The notes beneath the pieces are model-generated. The model was not told the origin of the DNA. It made no database searches and saw nothing but the letters and a program-made list of their open reading frames with translations. Made by a program: the position numbers and the translations under genes. Of a stretch of 64,000 nucleotides of DNA, positions 25,158 to 33,877 are shown piece by piece. The DNA is from Bryobacterales bacterium (GTDB taxonomy: Bacteria; Acidobacteriota; Terriglobia; Bryobacterales; Bryobacteraceae): the NCBI GenBank assembly GCA_020851555.1, contig JADZCM010000001.1, forward strand, positions 124,001-188,000. The letters run 5' to 3'. How positions within the stretch are numbered: position 1 is the stretch's first letter; each line of letters opens with the position of its first letter.

Positions 25158-25554
25158 AGCCCGGCAGCGTTTTCCAATCCAAGAAAGGCCCTGAAGCGGG
25201 GGAGGGAGGGGTGAACTGAGCTTCCGGAGTGAGGCAGCCAGTCCGGGGAGTTGCCGCCGTTCATCATGCTCCATATGCAGGCGCATATCCTGGCAGGTTA
25301 CCCGCGCCGCCGGCGCCCTGTGCCCGTCTCGGACTCCTTCCTCCTTCGCCGGTCTCGGGATCACCTTGGGCTGGAAACCGCCCCCGTTTCAGAATCATCT
25401 TGCGTTGGGCAACTTCGCAGAATCCTTAAGGCTGGTTTGCGTGTTATACTGGCGCCGGTTGCAGTGTTGTAGCTGGAAACCTCGATGATATGCCGGGCAG
25501 CATGTCAGGACGAGGAATGCCGAGCACGAACTCACTGATGGGGAGGAGTGTCCC
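25158..25554 (+). other. Intergenic region upstream of the molybdoenzyme subunits
   Basis: 397 bp without a convincing gene. Near its end is TATACT (25445-25450), a possible -10 for the subunit genes with a leader of about 100 nt; no matching -35 was found. GGGGAGGAG lies just before the ATG at 25555. I see no folded leader resembling the Moco riboswitch, but I could not compute structure. Confidence 0.4.
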
Positions 25555-26184
25555 ATGGGGAAACGAACATCACCAGGGGATCGCCGCGACGATTTAAGCC
25601 GGCGGCGTTTTGTCAACACGGTGGCCGTGGGGGCCACTGAGGCGGCTGTCCTTACGGTTCCCGGCAAGGCCGGAGCGCAACTGGCCCCGCCGCCCCCTAC
25701 GGACGCCGAGTCCGTCACCGTAGTGCTGAACGTCAACGGCCGCGACCACGTTCTGAGAGTCGAACCAAGATGGACCCTGTTGCAGGTGTTGCGCGATCAT
25801 CTGGGTCTCACCGGCACCAAGCAGGGCTGTGAACGCGGAGAATGCGGCGCCTGCACCGTGCTGATCGGCGGCGTGGCGCGCTACTCCTGCATGACCCTGG
25901 CCGTTGAGGCGGCCGGCGCTCAGATCACGACCATCGAGGGCTTGATGCGCGGCGAAGAATTGGGCCCCGTGCAGCAGGCTTTCCTGGAGGAGGACGCGTT
26001 ACAGTGCGGCTACTGCACTCCCGGACAGATAGTGAACGCCGAAGGTTTGCTGCGCAGGACGCCGGCGCCGTCACTGGACCAGATCCGCGAGGGCGTCAGC
26101 GGCAATCTGTGCCGTTGCGGAGCCTACGCGCACATCTTCCGGGCCGTCGGGCGGGCTGCGCAGCTTAGAAAGGAGGGGAGGTGA
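25555..26184 (+). CDS. Molybdenum hydroxylase iron-sulfur subunit, TAT-exported (PaoA/CoxS-like)
   Basis: 209 residues. A twin-arginine signal LSRRRFVNTVAVGATEAAV stands near residue 14, so the enzyme is exported folded. Two [2Fe-2S] sites are complete: the plant-type one with Cys92, Cys97, Cys100 and Cys112 (QGCERGECGACTV, YSCM) and the helical one with Cys151, Cys154, Cys186 and Cys188 (QCGYCTPGQIV, NLCRCGA). The protein passes electrons from the molybdenum centre to FAD. It is the first of three subunit genes spaced by only 3 bp each. The TAT signal and order (FeS, Mo, FAD here) recall the periplasmic aldehyde oxidoreductase PaoABC of E. coli. Confidence 0.93.
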   Translation: MGKRTSPGDRRDDLSRRRFVNTVAVGATEAAVLTVPGKAGAQLAPPPPTDAESVTVVLNVNGRDHVLRVEPRWTLLQVLRDHLGLTGTKQGCERGECGACTVLIGGVARYSCMTLAVEAAGAQITTIEGLMRGEELGPVQQAFLEEDALQCGYCTPGQIVNAEGLLRRTPAPSLDQIREGVSGNLCRCGAYAHIFRAVGRAAQLRKEGR

Positions 26185-26187
26185 GCC

Positions 26188-28437
26188 ATGGCTGAAACGA
26201 CACCCAAACCCTGGGGCGAGACCACGGTGGTCGGAAAGCCGCTGCCGAGGGTGGACGCTTATGAGCGCGTCAGCGGAACGGCCGTGTACACGCTGGACCT
26301 GCTGCTGCCCGACATGCTGCACGCGGCGACGCTGCGCTGTCCTCACCCGCACGCACGCGTCAAGAAGGTGGATTTTGCCAAGGCGCTGAAGATGCCGGGG
26401 GTCCGCGCCGTCTTGAGCGACGCCGATCCGGAGGCCAATATTCCCTGGCACTCGGGACCGGGCGGCAAGCCGGCGAGCCGGCTGTTCGATTCGCACTGCC
26501 GGCACGAGGGGGAGGAAGTCGCCGTGGTGGCCGCCGAGAGCCCGCAGCAGGCCTGGGACGCGGTGCGCGCCATCCAGGTGGAATACGAGACGTTGCCCTT
26601 CGTCGTCAGCATGGAGGAGGCGCTGAAGCCTGGGGCTCCCGCCGTCCAGGAGGGCGGAAATCTGGGCTCCAAGCCGAACGTGTACAGCCGGGGCGATGTG
26701 GACAAGGGCTTCGCCGAAGCCGATGCCTTGATCGAGGAAACTTTCACGACTTCCTGTGAGATCCAGTCTCCCATGGAGACCTTTGTGTCGGTGGCGCGCT
26801 GGGACGGCGACAACCTCATGGTCTGGGACTCCAGCCAGGGGCCCTTCGCCGTGCAGAGCGGACTGGCCAGGCTGCTCGACATGCCGCTGAACAAAGTGCG
26901 GGTGATCTCGCAGTTTATGGGGGGCGGGTTCGGCAGCAAACTGGACCTGAGCAAGCACACCGTCATAGCCGCGCTGCTGGCGAGGAAGACCGCCCGGCCG
27001 GTGAAACTGGCCCTGAGCCGGGAGGAGTCGTTCTTGTGTGTCGGCAACCGTCCCGCCCACACCATGACCCTGAAAGCCGGAGTGAAGAAGGACGGCACGC
27101 TGACCGCGCTCCAGTTGACCGGAACCGGAGAGGTGGGAGCCTACCCGGGGAGCACCACGGTCGGCGGACAGGTCATGGAACTCTATAGCTGCCCCAACGT
27201 CCGGACTGAAGAGACGTCGGCGCTCATCAACGCGGGACAGAACCGGCCCATGCGGGCGCCCGGGTACGTTCAGTGCTCCTGGGCCCTGGAGCAGGTCCTC
27301 GACGCGCTCGCCGAGAAGATCGGAATGGACCCGGTGGACCTGCGCATCAAGAATTTCATCGCCGTCCACCAGGCCCAGAAAGGCCTGCCCTACACTTCCG
27401 CCGGGTTGCGGGAGTGCCTGATGGAAGGGGCCAAGGCTTTCGGCTGGAAGGAAGCCCGCGCCCGGGCCAGGGGGAACGGAACGTGGCTCCGGGGCGTGGG
27501 TGTGGCCGGCTGTTTGTGGGGCTATGCGGGCGGTCCTCCTTCGACTGTAATTGTCGGTCTTAACGCGGATGGCAGCGTGATCCTGAACATGGGCGCGGCG
27601 GATATCGGCACCGGCACCAAAACGGTCATGGCCATGATCGTTGCCGAAGAGTTGGGCGTGCCGCTCGACCGGATACGCATCGAACACGCGGATACCGGAA
27701 CCACGCTGTATTCCGCCCCCAGCGGCGGCAGCAAGACCGTGCCTTCCGATTCGCCGGCCGTACGCGCGGCGGCGCTGGATCTGAAATCCAAGCTGCTGGA
27801 ACTGGCGGCTGAGCAGCTAAAGACGCCGGTGGAGAGCCTGGAGTTGAGAGGCGGGGAGATTTCGGCTCGAGGCGGTTCGCAGAAGGTGGCCATCGGCAAC
27901 CTGGCCGCCTTGCGGCAGCAGCAGGCACTGGTGGGCGTGGGAAAACGCGCCCCTAATCCCACGGGCAAAACGGCCAGGCCGTTCGCGGCGCATTTTGCCG
28001 AGGTTGAAGTAAACCGCTATACGGGCGAAATACGCGTGCTGCGGATGGTGGCGGCGCAGGACAGCGGCCGGGTACTGAACCTGCTCACCTACCGCAACCA
28101 GGTTTTCGGCGGCCTGACCATGGGGATCGGCTTCGCCCTAACCGAGAGGCGGGTCATGGACCAGCCTACCGGCAAGATGGCCAACGCCAACTGGCACGAC
28201 TACAAGATTCCGACGGCCATGGATGTCCCGGCGGAACTGACGTGCGTTCCAGTTGACATGCACGACCACGAATGGAACAACACCAGCACAAAAGGTATCG
28301 GGGAGCCGGCCACCATCCCCGCCGCGGCGGCGATTGCCAATGCTTTTTACCACGCTACGGGCGTGCGGGCCAGATCGGCGCCGATGACGCCTTCCGCCGT
28401 CATCGGCCTTCTTTCTCAGGGAAAGGTCAAGGGGTAA
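26188..28437 (+). CDS. Molybdenum hydroxylase large subunit (xanthine dehydrogenase/CoxL/PaoC type)
   Basis: 749 residues. N-terminal aldehyde-oxidase a/b hammerhead domain (PLPRVDAYERVSGTAVYTLD, LHAATLRCPHPHARV), then molybdopterin-binding segments including QFMGGGFGSKLD near residue 245, and the catalytic Glu in TKGIGEPATIPAAAAIANA near residue 705. No CoxL-specific AYXCSFR loop is seen, so it is not a CO dehydrogenase; substrate is probably an aldehyde or N-heterocycle. It has no signal of its own and must be carried out with the TAT-bearing FeS subunit, as known for related enzymes. An in-frame ATG at 26188 follows GGAGGGGAGG. Confidence 0.95.
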   Translation: MAETTPKPWGETTVVGKPLPRVDAYERVSGTAVYTLDLLLPDMLHAATLRCPHPHARVKKVDFAKALKMPGVRAVLSDADPEANIPWHSGPGGKPASRLFDSHCRHEGEEVAVVAAESPQQAWDAVRAIQVEYETLPFVVSMEEALKPGAPAVQEGGNLGSKPNVYSRGDVDKGFAEADALIEETFTTSCEIQSPMETFVSVARWDGDNLMVWDSSQGPFAVQSGLARLLDMPLNKVRVISQFMGGGFGSKLDLSKHTVIAALLARKTARPVKLALSREESFLCVGNRPAHTMTLKAGVKKDGTLTALQLTGTGEVGAYPGSTTVGGQVMELYSCPNVRTEETSALINAGQNRPMRAPGYVQCSWALEQVLDALAEKIGMDPVDLRIKNFIAVHQAQKGLPYTSAGLRECLMEGAKAFGWKEARARARGNGTWLRGVGVAGCLWGYAGGPPSTVIVGLNADGSVILNMGAADIGTGTKTVMAMIVAEELGVPLDRIRIEHADTGTTLYSAPSGGSKTVPSDSPAVRAAALDLKSKLLELAAEQLKTPVESLELRGGEISARGGSQKVAIGNLAALRQQQALVGVGKRAPNPTGKTARPFAAHFAEVEVNRYTGEIRVLRMVAAQDSGRVLNLLTYRNQVFGGLTMGIGFALTERRVMDQPTGKMANANWHDYKIPTAMDVPAELTCVPVDMHDHEWNNTSTKGIGEPATIPAAAAIANAFYHATGVRARSAPMTPSAVIGLLSQGKVKG

Positions 28438-28440
28438 GCC

Positions 28441-29412
28441 ATGCTGAGAGCGTTCGCATATCAGAAGCCGGCGTCGGTCAAGGCGGCAGCCCAGGCCGCC
28501 GCGCGTCCCGGCGCCCACATCCTGGCGGGAGGCACCGATCTGCTGGGCTGCCTGCGTGACGGAGTATTCACGGCGGATTCGGTAGTGAGTCTCAGCGGCC
28601 TGCCGGCGCTCAAGGGTATCAGCGCCAACCCGCGAGGCGGTTTGCGGATCGGGGCGCTTACCACCCTGGCCGACGTCGCCGGCGACGCGCGGGTTCAGGA
28701 GTCCTACCCGGTTCTGGCCCAGGCCGCCGCTTCGGCCGCCAGCCCGCAGTTGCGGAACCAGGGGACCATCGGCGGTAATCTCTGCCAGAGGCCGCGGTGC
28801 TGGTATTACCGCGGCGATTTCCATTGCCTGCGCAAAGGCGGAGATACCTGCTTCGCCGTGGGAGGCGAGAACGAGTACCACTGCATCTTCGGCGGGGCGC
28901 CCTGCTTCATCGTTCACCCCTCGGACACGGCGCCTGCCTTGCTGGCGCTGGACGCCCGCCTGAGCATCACGGGACCCAGAGGCTCGCGGACCATCCCGCT
29001 TAGCTCTTTCTTCGTACTCCCGGAAAAGAACGTCAGAGCGGAGAACATCCTGGCAGCCGGCGAGGTAATCACCGAGATCCTGTTGGGGCCGCCGCAGACC
29101 GGGGCTCGCAGTCTGTACCGCAAGGTCCGGGACCGCGGCGCGTTCGATTTCGCGCTGGCGGGCGCCGCCGTTGTGGTGGTGATGTCAGACGGCAAGGTGA
29201 GCGCGGCGCGCATAGTGTTGAGCGGCGTGGCGCCGGCGCCGTGGCGGGTGCCGGAAGCCGAGAATCTTCTGGCCGGCAGGCCGCTCGACGCCGGCGCAAT
29301 CTCACAAGCCGCCGCGGCCGCGGTGAAAGGCGCCTTCCCGCTCTCGAAGAACGAGTATAAGATAGCACTCGTCAGGGGCATACTGGAGGAGACGCTGGCT
29401 TCGCTGGCCTGA
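28441..29412 (+). CDS. Molybdenum hydroxylase FAD-binding subunit with extra cysteine cluster (PaoB-like)
   Basis: 323 residues. FAD-binding words of the PCMH/CoxM type: GAHILAGGTDLLGCLRDG near 25-41 and QLRNQGTIGGNLCQ near 104-116. Between them and the C-terminal domain there is an insertion with six cysteines (Cys115, 120, 129, 137, 148, 155; RPRCWYYRGDFHCLRKGG, DTCFAVGGENEYHCIF). A similar Cys-rich insertion binds a [4Fe-4S] cluster in PaoB and in 4-hydroxybenzoyl-CoA reductase beta, so an extra cluster is likely. The subunit would pass electrons to an outside acceptor. Last gene of the enzyme operon; 20 bp later the duplicated isomerase fragment begins. Confidence 0.92.
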   Translation: MLRAFAYQKPASVKAAAQAAARPGAHILAGGTDLLGCLRDGVFTADSVVSLSGLPALKGISANPRGGLRIGALTTLADVAGDARVQESYPVLAQAAASAASPQLRNQGTIGGNLCQRPRCWYYRGDFHCLRKGGDTCFAVGGENEYHCIFGGAPCFIVHPSDTAPALLALDARLSITGPRGSRTIPLSSFFVLPEKNVRAENILAAGEVITEILLGPPQTGARSLYRKVRDRGAFDFALAGAAVVVVMSDGKVSAARIVLSGVAPAPWRVPEAENLLAGRPLDAGAISQAAAAAVKGAFPLSKNEYKIALVRGILEETLASLA

Positions 29413-29432
29413 GGCAGGCGGAACGTCATCGG

Positions 29433-29558
29433 GAGCTGTTCACGCTCCTCAAAAGCTCGGGCTACGGCCGCTGCACCCTGTGCGAGGCGCAGGAAAGCGC
29501 GGAACCGGAACGCTTCCTGCGGTACTACAAGGCGCTGTGGAGCGAGTTGGCCCGCTGA
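29433..29558 (+). pseudogene. Degenerate copy of the isomerase 3' end (126-bp direct repeat)
   Basis: Same length and frame as 23527-23652 and ends with the same stop. Eight substitutions; six change an amino acid (Asp to Gly, Tyr to Cys, Val to Ala, Pro to Ala, Asn to Ser, Val to Ala) and two are silent, which points to loss of selection. No start codon or upstream gene body is present. It sits between the FAD subunit gene and the promoter of the CorA-like gene. Confidence 0.9.
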
Positions 29559-29575
29559 GCCGGGTTGGGTATAAT
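29547..29575 (+). promoter_or_regulatory. Sigma-70-type promoter of the CorA-like gene
   Basis: TTGGCC (29547-29552) and a perfect TATAAT (29570-29575) are separated by exactly 17 nt. The start codon is seven bases after the -10 box, so the mRNA should begin at or next to the ATG. The -35 lies within the degenerate isomerase copy. Confidence 0.6.
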
Positions 29576-29582
29576 CGGCGCG

Positions 29583-31277
29583 ATGGCCGCCCGGCTGCTG
29601 CACCTGCACACCTACTTCCTGTTCCCTTTCTCCATTGACAAAGAGACGGTGTTGGAGGAGCACGGCAAGGTGTGGCCGCCGAGCCGGCGATGGATCGACG
29701 GACTCGACGACTGGCTGGCATGGCACAAGGACGACCCTCGCTCCAACAGCCTGAGGGCGCTGGGGCGGTGGAAGCGGGCGGCCTACAGCCGCTTCGACGC
29801 CGACTCGCCGGCCTACCAGGACATGGTCTTTTTCCACCCCGTGGTGCGCCGGGTTTTCTTCGACACGACCGATGAATCCGGCGGAGCGGGCGGCCACGAA
29901 GCGCTGCTTCGCTGCTACGAGATCCCGATTCCCCAGGATGCCAGGCTGTGGCTGGAGGCCTCCGACCTCAAGGGACGCGGGGCCAAAGTCGAGGTCACCG
30001 ACCTGCGGCTCTTCCTGTTCGCCAACGGGATGGGGATTCTTTCGATCGGGGTGGAAGCTTTCAACCTGACAGCGGCGCAGGGTCTGTGGATCAATGAGAC
30101 GCTGCGCAAGGTCTATCCCTCCAGCGCCCGGCAGGTGCGGGAGGGACGTTTTCCCAACCGGATCGCACTGACGCTGGAACGGGCCGGAGCCGCGGCGCCG
30201 CTGGTCGAAGAGGCGTTCGAGCGGGCCGAGATGACCGGAATGCTTCCGCCGCTGTCCCGGACGATCACCGATCTCCTGTATTTCACCGACTACAGCCGCC
30301 AGGAGTACGAGCCGGTGTTGGACGAGCGCATGATCGTCTACACCTACTTCGGGCTGGACCCCACGGGTCTACCCGAGGGCTTTCTTCAGTCCGAGGATTA
30401 CCAGGTGCTGCTGAGCCGCTTCCTGTACGTGGACCGCGCCGCCGAGGGTTACCGTTACGAACCGGAATTCACGCGGCAGCAGATGGAGCGGCAACTCTAC
30501 CGGCGATGGGCGCACCAGGGCACTTATTACGGCTTCACCAGTTACAGCAACATCACGGCAACCGTGGGCGCCTTCGATTGCGACGAACACCAGTTGCACG
30601 AGGGTTTCCTGATCCACCGCATGTTCAGCACGCGGTACTACCTGATGGCGCTGGTGGCGCTGTTCTACCGCGCGGCTCTGCTCGATTTCTCCGAGCGTAC
30701 GGCGATGGTCTCCAAGCAGCTCTACCTGGACCAGGAGGACAACCGCTTCGCTCTGGAGAACATCCGGCTGGCCAGCGACCTGCGCGGCGACTTCCTGCAT
30801 TTCTCCAACTACTGGTACTTTTACGAACTGGCCAACAAGGACGAGGAGAACGAACACTTCGCCATGCAGTGCCGCGAGTACCGGATCCAGAGCATGAAGG
30901 GGGAAATTGAAGAGGAGATCGAAAAACTGAACGCTTCGCTGCACAACTTCTATCAGTTCCGGAACACGGAGGCGGTCAACCGGCTGACGGTCTTGAGCCT
31001 GCTGCTGGGCGCCGGGGCGGTGGTCACCGGCTTCTTCGGGATGAACTTCGGACGCGACTTCGCGCGCTTCTTCTTCGAACCGGACAAGTCCGCGCTGCCG
31101 GCCCACTATGCCGCGCTGATCTTCGTGGTGTTGATGGCTTTCGGCACCATCGGCTTCGGCCTGTTTGTGGTGGCCAGGAACTGGTCCGACTACTGGGAGA
31201 CTCTGGCGACCCAGCGAACCGCAAGCAGGGGGAAGGAATCCGCCAGCCTGCGCAAAGGACTACCCCCGCGCAGGTAG
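29583..31277 (+). CDS. CorA-like transporter with very large N-terminal domain
   Basis: 564 residues. The C-terminal 100 residues have the CorA layout: a long helix, TM1 ending in the motif GFFGMNFG (near residue 487) and TM2 (AALIFVVLMAFGTIGFGLFVV). CorA/MIT family proteins carry magnesium or other divalent ions through the inner membrane as pentamers. The roughly 460 residues before the stalk helix are far longer than in standard CorA (whole protein about 316) and I do not recognise them; they contain several aromatic-rich strands and helices (YFGLDPTGLPEGFLQSEDY). No ribosome site before the ATG at 29583, in line with the leaderless promoter. Confidence 0.75.
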   Translation: MAARLLHLHTYFLFPFSIDKETVLEEHGKVWPPSRRWIDGLDDWLAWHKDDPRSNSLRALGRWKRAAYSRFDADSPAYQDMVFFHPVVRRVFFDTTDESGGAGGHEALLRCYEIPIPQDARLWLEASDLKGRGAKVEVTDLRLFLFANGMGILSIGVEAFNLTAAQGLWINETLRKVYPSSARQVREGRFPNRIALTLERAGAAAPLVEEAFERAEMTGMLPPLSRTITDLLYFTDYSRQEYEPVLDERMIVYTYFGLDPTGLPEGFLQSEDYQVLLSRFLYVDRAAEGYRYEPEFTRQQMERQLYRRWAHQGTYYGFTSYSNITATVGAFDCDEHQLHEGFLIHRMFSTRYYLMALVALFYRAALLDFSERTAMVSKQLYLDQEDNRFALENIRLASDLRGDFLHFSNYWYFYELANKDEENEHFAMQCREYRIQSMKGEIEEEIEKLNASLHNFYQFRNTEAVNRLTVLSLLLGAGAVVTGFFGMNFGRDFARFFFEPDKSALPAHYAALIFVVLMAFGTIGFGLFVVARNWSDYWETLATQRTASRGKESASLRKGLPPRR

Positions 31278-31299
31278 ACGGCGCGGCAATGGGGGTTTG

Positions 31300-32208
31300 T
31301 CACCCCGCTTTCTGGTGCATCGGACACCCCGTCTCGGAAAAGCTGCAGTTGTCATGTTCGAACTGGATGGTGGTGTGCTCGAGGTGGAAACGGCGCAGCA
31401 GTTCTGCGTTGATGCGCCCCAGAATAGTCTCGCTTTCCGAGGGAGGCACGTCCGCGATGCGCACATGGCAGCTCAGGGCGTGGGTGTGGGAGGACAGGCT
31501 CCAGACGTGCAGGTCGTGGACGTCCAGGACGCCCTCGACACCCCGTATGGCGCCGGCTACCGAGGGCAGGTCCATGCCGCCGGGCAATCCCTCGAGCAGT
31601 ATGTTCAAAGCCTCCCGGATGACGTCCCAGGCGGTCCAGACGATCAGGGCGCCGATCAGGATCGAAAGAAGCGGATCCACCCGCTGCCAGCCCGTGAACC
31701 GGATCAGGACCGAGCCGAAGAGGATTCCCACCGAGCCGAGGGCGTCGCCCAGCATGTGCAGGTACGCGCTGCGGATGTTGAGGTCCCGCCGTTGATCGTG
31801 CCGCATGGCCCACATGATCGCCAGGTTGAGAACCAGGCCCAGCCCGGCCACCACGAACATGGCCGTTTCGTTCACGCTGCGCGGAGCGAGCAGCCTGCGG
31901 TAGCTCTCCCAGAAGATGAAACCGGCCAGCAGCAGCAGAGCGAGGGCGTTGACGAAGGCGGTCAGGACGCCGGCGCGGTGATACCCATAGGTCCGCACGT
32001 CGTCGGCCGGCTTGGCCTGCCAGTAGCAGCCAAGCCAGGCCAGGAGCAGGGCCAGGGCATCGGTGAAGTTATGTCCGGCGTCCGAGAGCAGCGCGAGGCT
32101 GCCTGCCTGTATGCCGGTCAGGGCCTCGACGGCTACGAACGCCACGGTGGCCGCAAGCGACCACTTCAGGACTCGAATGGTTCCAGGTTGGCGGGCGTGG
32201 TCGTGCAA
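31300..32208 (-). CDS. Cation diffusion facilitator (CzcD/ZitB-type metal efflux)
   Basis: 302 residues. Six transmembrane segments with the metal-site motifs SLALLSDAGHNFTDALAL in TM2 and HMLGDALGSVGILFGS in TM5, i.e. the H-x3-D and H-x3-D pairs of zinc-type CDF exporters. The cytoplasmic C-terminal domain (DVHDLHVWSLSSHTHALSCH) is the ferredoxin-like metal sensing fold, and the tail has two Cys (NCSFSETGCPMH) that may bind metal too. It moves zinc, cadmium or cobalt out in exchange for protons. The start is a TTG at 32208 with GAGG upstream and a TAAAAT box (complement of 32227-32232). Convergent with the CorA-like gene. Confidence 0.92.
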   Translation of the reverse strand: MHDHARQPGTIRVLKWSLAATVAFVAVEALTGIQAGSLALLSDAGHNFTDALALLLAWLGCYWQAKPADDVRTYGYHRAGVLTAFVNALALLLLAGFIFWESYRRLLAPRSVNETAMFVVAGLGLVLNLAIMWAMRHDQRRDLNIRSAYLHMLGDALGSVGILFGSVLIRFTGWQRVDPLLSILIGALIVWTAWDVIREALNILLEGLPGGMDLPSVAGAIRGVEGVLDVHDLHVWSLSSHTHALSCHVRIADVPPSESETILGRINAELLRRFHLEHTTIQFEHDNCSFSETGCPMHQKAG

Positions 32209-32465
32209 CCGAGGCCTCTATCTACTATTTTACAGGCGTATGGCCCTGCCCCGGACCGTATGCACGGGCCGCTGGAGTGCGGCCGCGGCGCCAGACCGTC
32301 AACTTGACGGATTCGAGCAGCTCCTTCCCGGACCAGCCCGCGCAGCCATCCGCGCTGCAATGCCGCGCCTTGCGCGGGGCGCGTTCGCCCCGATCCTGCT
32401 TCTTTTTCTCGACGGCGTTGTCGCGGGCTGCGGCCGCCGCGGGGTTCCGGTTATACCCGCCACGC

Positions 32466-32471
32466 TATGAT
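32466..32471 (+). promoter_or_regulatory. -10-like box TATGAT before the first APC permease
   Basis: TATGAT ends 11 bases before the ATG at 32483; there is no Shine-Dalgarno word between them. Predicted mRNA leader about 4-5 nt or none. Confidence 0.35.
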
Positions 32472-32482
32472 AGCGGTTTGCC

Positions 32483-33877
32483 ATGACGGTGGAACGGGCA
32501 CAGGCTGACACGGGGCTGGTGAAGGGATTGGGGTTGTTCGACGCCACCACCATTGTGATGGGGTCGATGATCGGCTCGGGCATCTTCATCGTCTCGGCGG
32601 ACATCGCCCGGCAGGTGCAGAGCCCGGGGCTGTTGATCCTGACCTGGGTGGCCACGGCGGTGCTGACGGTTCTCGCCGCGCTCAGCTACGGCGAGCTGGC
32701 GGCGATGATGCCCGAAGCCGGCGGGCAGTACGTCTACCTGCGGGAGGCCTTTGGGCCCCTCAGCGGTTTTCTCTACGGCTGGACGCTGTTCCTGGTCATT
32801 CAGAGCGGCACCATAGCGGCTGTAGCCGTGGCCTTCGCCAAGTACACCGGGGAGTTTCTTCCGGCCATCGCTTCGGACCGGTATCTGCTTCGCCTCGGAC
32901 CGGCCGGGGTAAGCACGCAGCAGGCGCTGGCGATGCTGGTGCTGATCCTGTTGACGTGGGTGAACACACGCGGAGTGAAGACCGGCGCCGGAGTCCAGAA
33001 CCTGTTCACGGCGGTCAAGATCGCCGGGCTTCTGGGGTTGGTCGGCTTCGGGCTCGCGGCCGGAAACGCGGCGGGCGCGGCGGCGGGCAACTTCAGCGGC
33101 TTCTGGCGGAATCCGGACTGGACGTTCGCCACGATCCGTATCGTGGGCGTCGCGATGGTCGGCGCGCTGTTCTCATCCGACGCCTGGAACAACGTCACGT
33201 TCGTGGCGGGGGAGGTACGCAAGCCCAGGCGGAACGTACCTCTCGCGCTGGGTCTGGGAGTGGGAGTTGTTTCGGTGATCTACCTCGCGTCGAACCTGGT
33301 CTACCTGCGCCTGCTGCCTCTCGCGGCGATCCAGAACGCGGCGGAGGACCGGGTGGCCACGGCCGCGGCGGCGAACATCTTTGGTCCGGTGGCGGTTCAG
33401 ATCATGGCGGCTGCCATCATGATCTCGACATTCGGCTGCATCAACGGCATGGCTCTGGCGGGAGCGCGGGTGTACTATGCCATGGCGCTGGACGGACTCT
33501 TCTTCAGGCCGGCCGGGAAACTGGACCCGGTTCACCGCACCCCCGCCGTCTCCCTTGGGGTGCAGTGCGCGTGGGCTTGCCTTCTGACACTCACCGGGAC
33601 CTACAGCAACCTGCTCGATTACGTGATCTTCGCGGTGCTCCTCTTTTATATGATGACCATTGCGGGTCTGTTCGTTCTGCGCCGGCGCCGCCCGGATGCG
33701 GCGAGGCCCTACCGGGCTTTGGGCTATCCTTATCTGCCGGGCCTGTACATCGTTCTGGCGGGGTTGATTGAGGTCCTGCTCCTGATCTATAAGCCGGTTT
33801 ACACGTGGCCGGGGCTGGGCATCGTACTTCTTGGCGTGCCGGTCTACTATCTTTGGAAAAAGAAGGAAAACGCATGA
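32483..33877 (+). CDS. APC-family amino acid permease (first of a pair)
   Basis: 464 residues, about twelve transmembrane helices. Begins with the APC motif GLFDATTIVMGSMIGSGIFI at the first helix and continues with SYGELAAMMPEAGGQYVYLR and LREAFGPLSGFLYGW, as in LAT/YfnA-like amino acid/polyamine-organocation transporters. The later text GCINGMALAGARVYYAMALD and the loop RRRRPDAARPYRALGYPYLP are also typical. Substrate, probably a neutral amino acid, cannot be told. Its stop overlaps the start of a second APC permease (ATGA). Confidence 0.9.
   Translation: MTVERAQADTGLVKGLGLFDATTIVMGSMIGSGIFIVSADIARQVQSPGLLILTWVATAVLTVLAALSYGELAAMMPEAGGQYVYLREAFGPLSGFLYGWTLFLVIQSGTIAAVAVAFAKYTGEFLPAIASDRYLLRLGPAGVSTQQALAMLVLILLTWVNTRGVKTGAGVQNLFTAVKIAGLLGLVGFGLAAGNAAGAAAGNFSGFWRNPDWTFATIRIVGVAMVGALFSSDAWNNVTFVAGEVRKPRRNVPLALGLGVGVVSVIYLASNLVYLRLLPLAAIQNAAEDRVATAAAANIFGPVAVQIMAAAIMISTFGCINGMALAGARVYYAMALDGLFFRPAGKLDPVHRTPAVSLGVQCAWACLLTLTGTYSNLLDYVIFAVLLFYMMTIAGLFVLRRRRPDAARPYRALGYPYLPGLYIVLAGLIEVLLLIYKPVYTWPGLGIVLLGVPVYYLWKKKENA

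Noticed and set aside
25158-25554. Molybdenum cofactor riboswitch before the enzyme genes
   Set aside because: No recognisable conserved core by eye; a covariance-model search would be needed to claim it.
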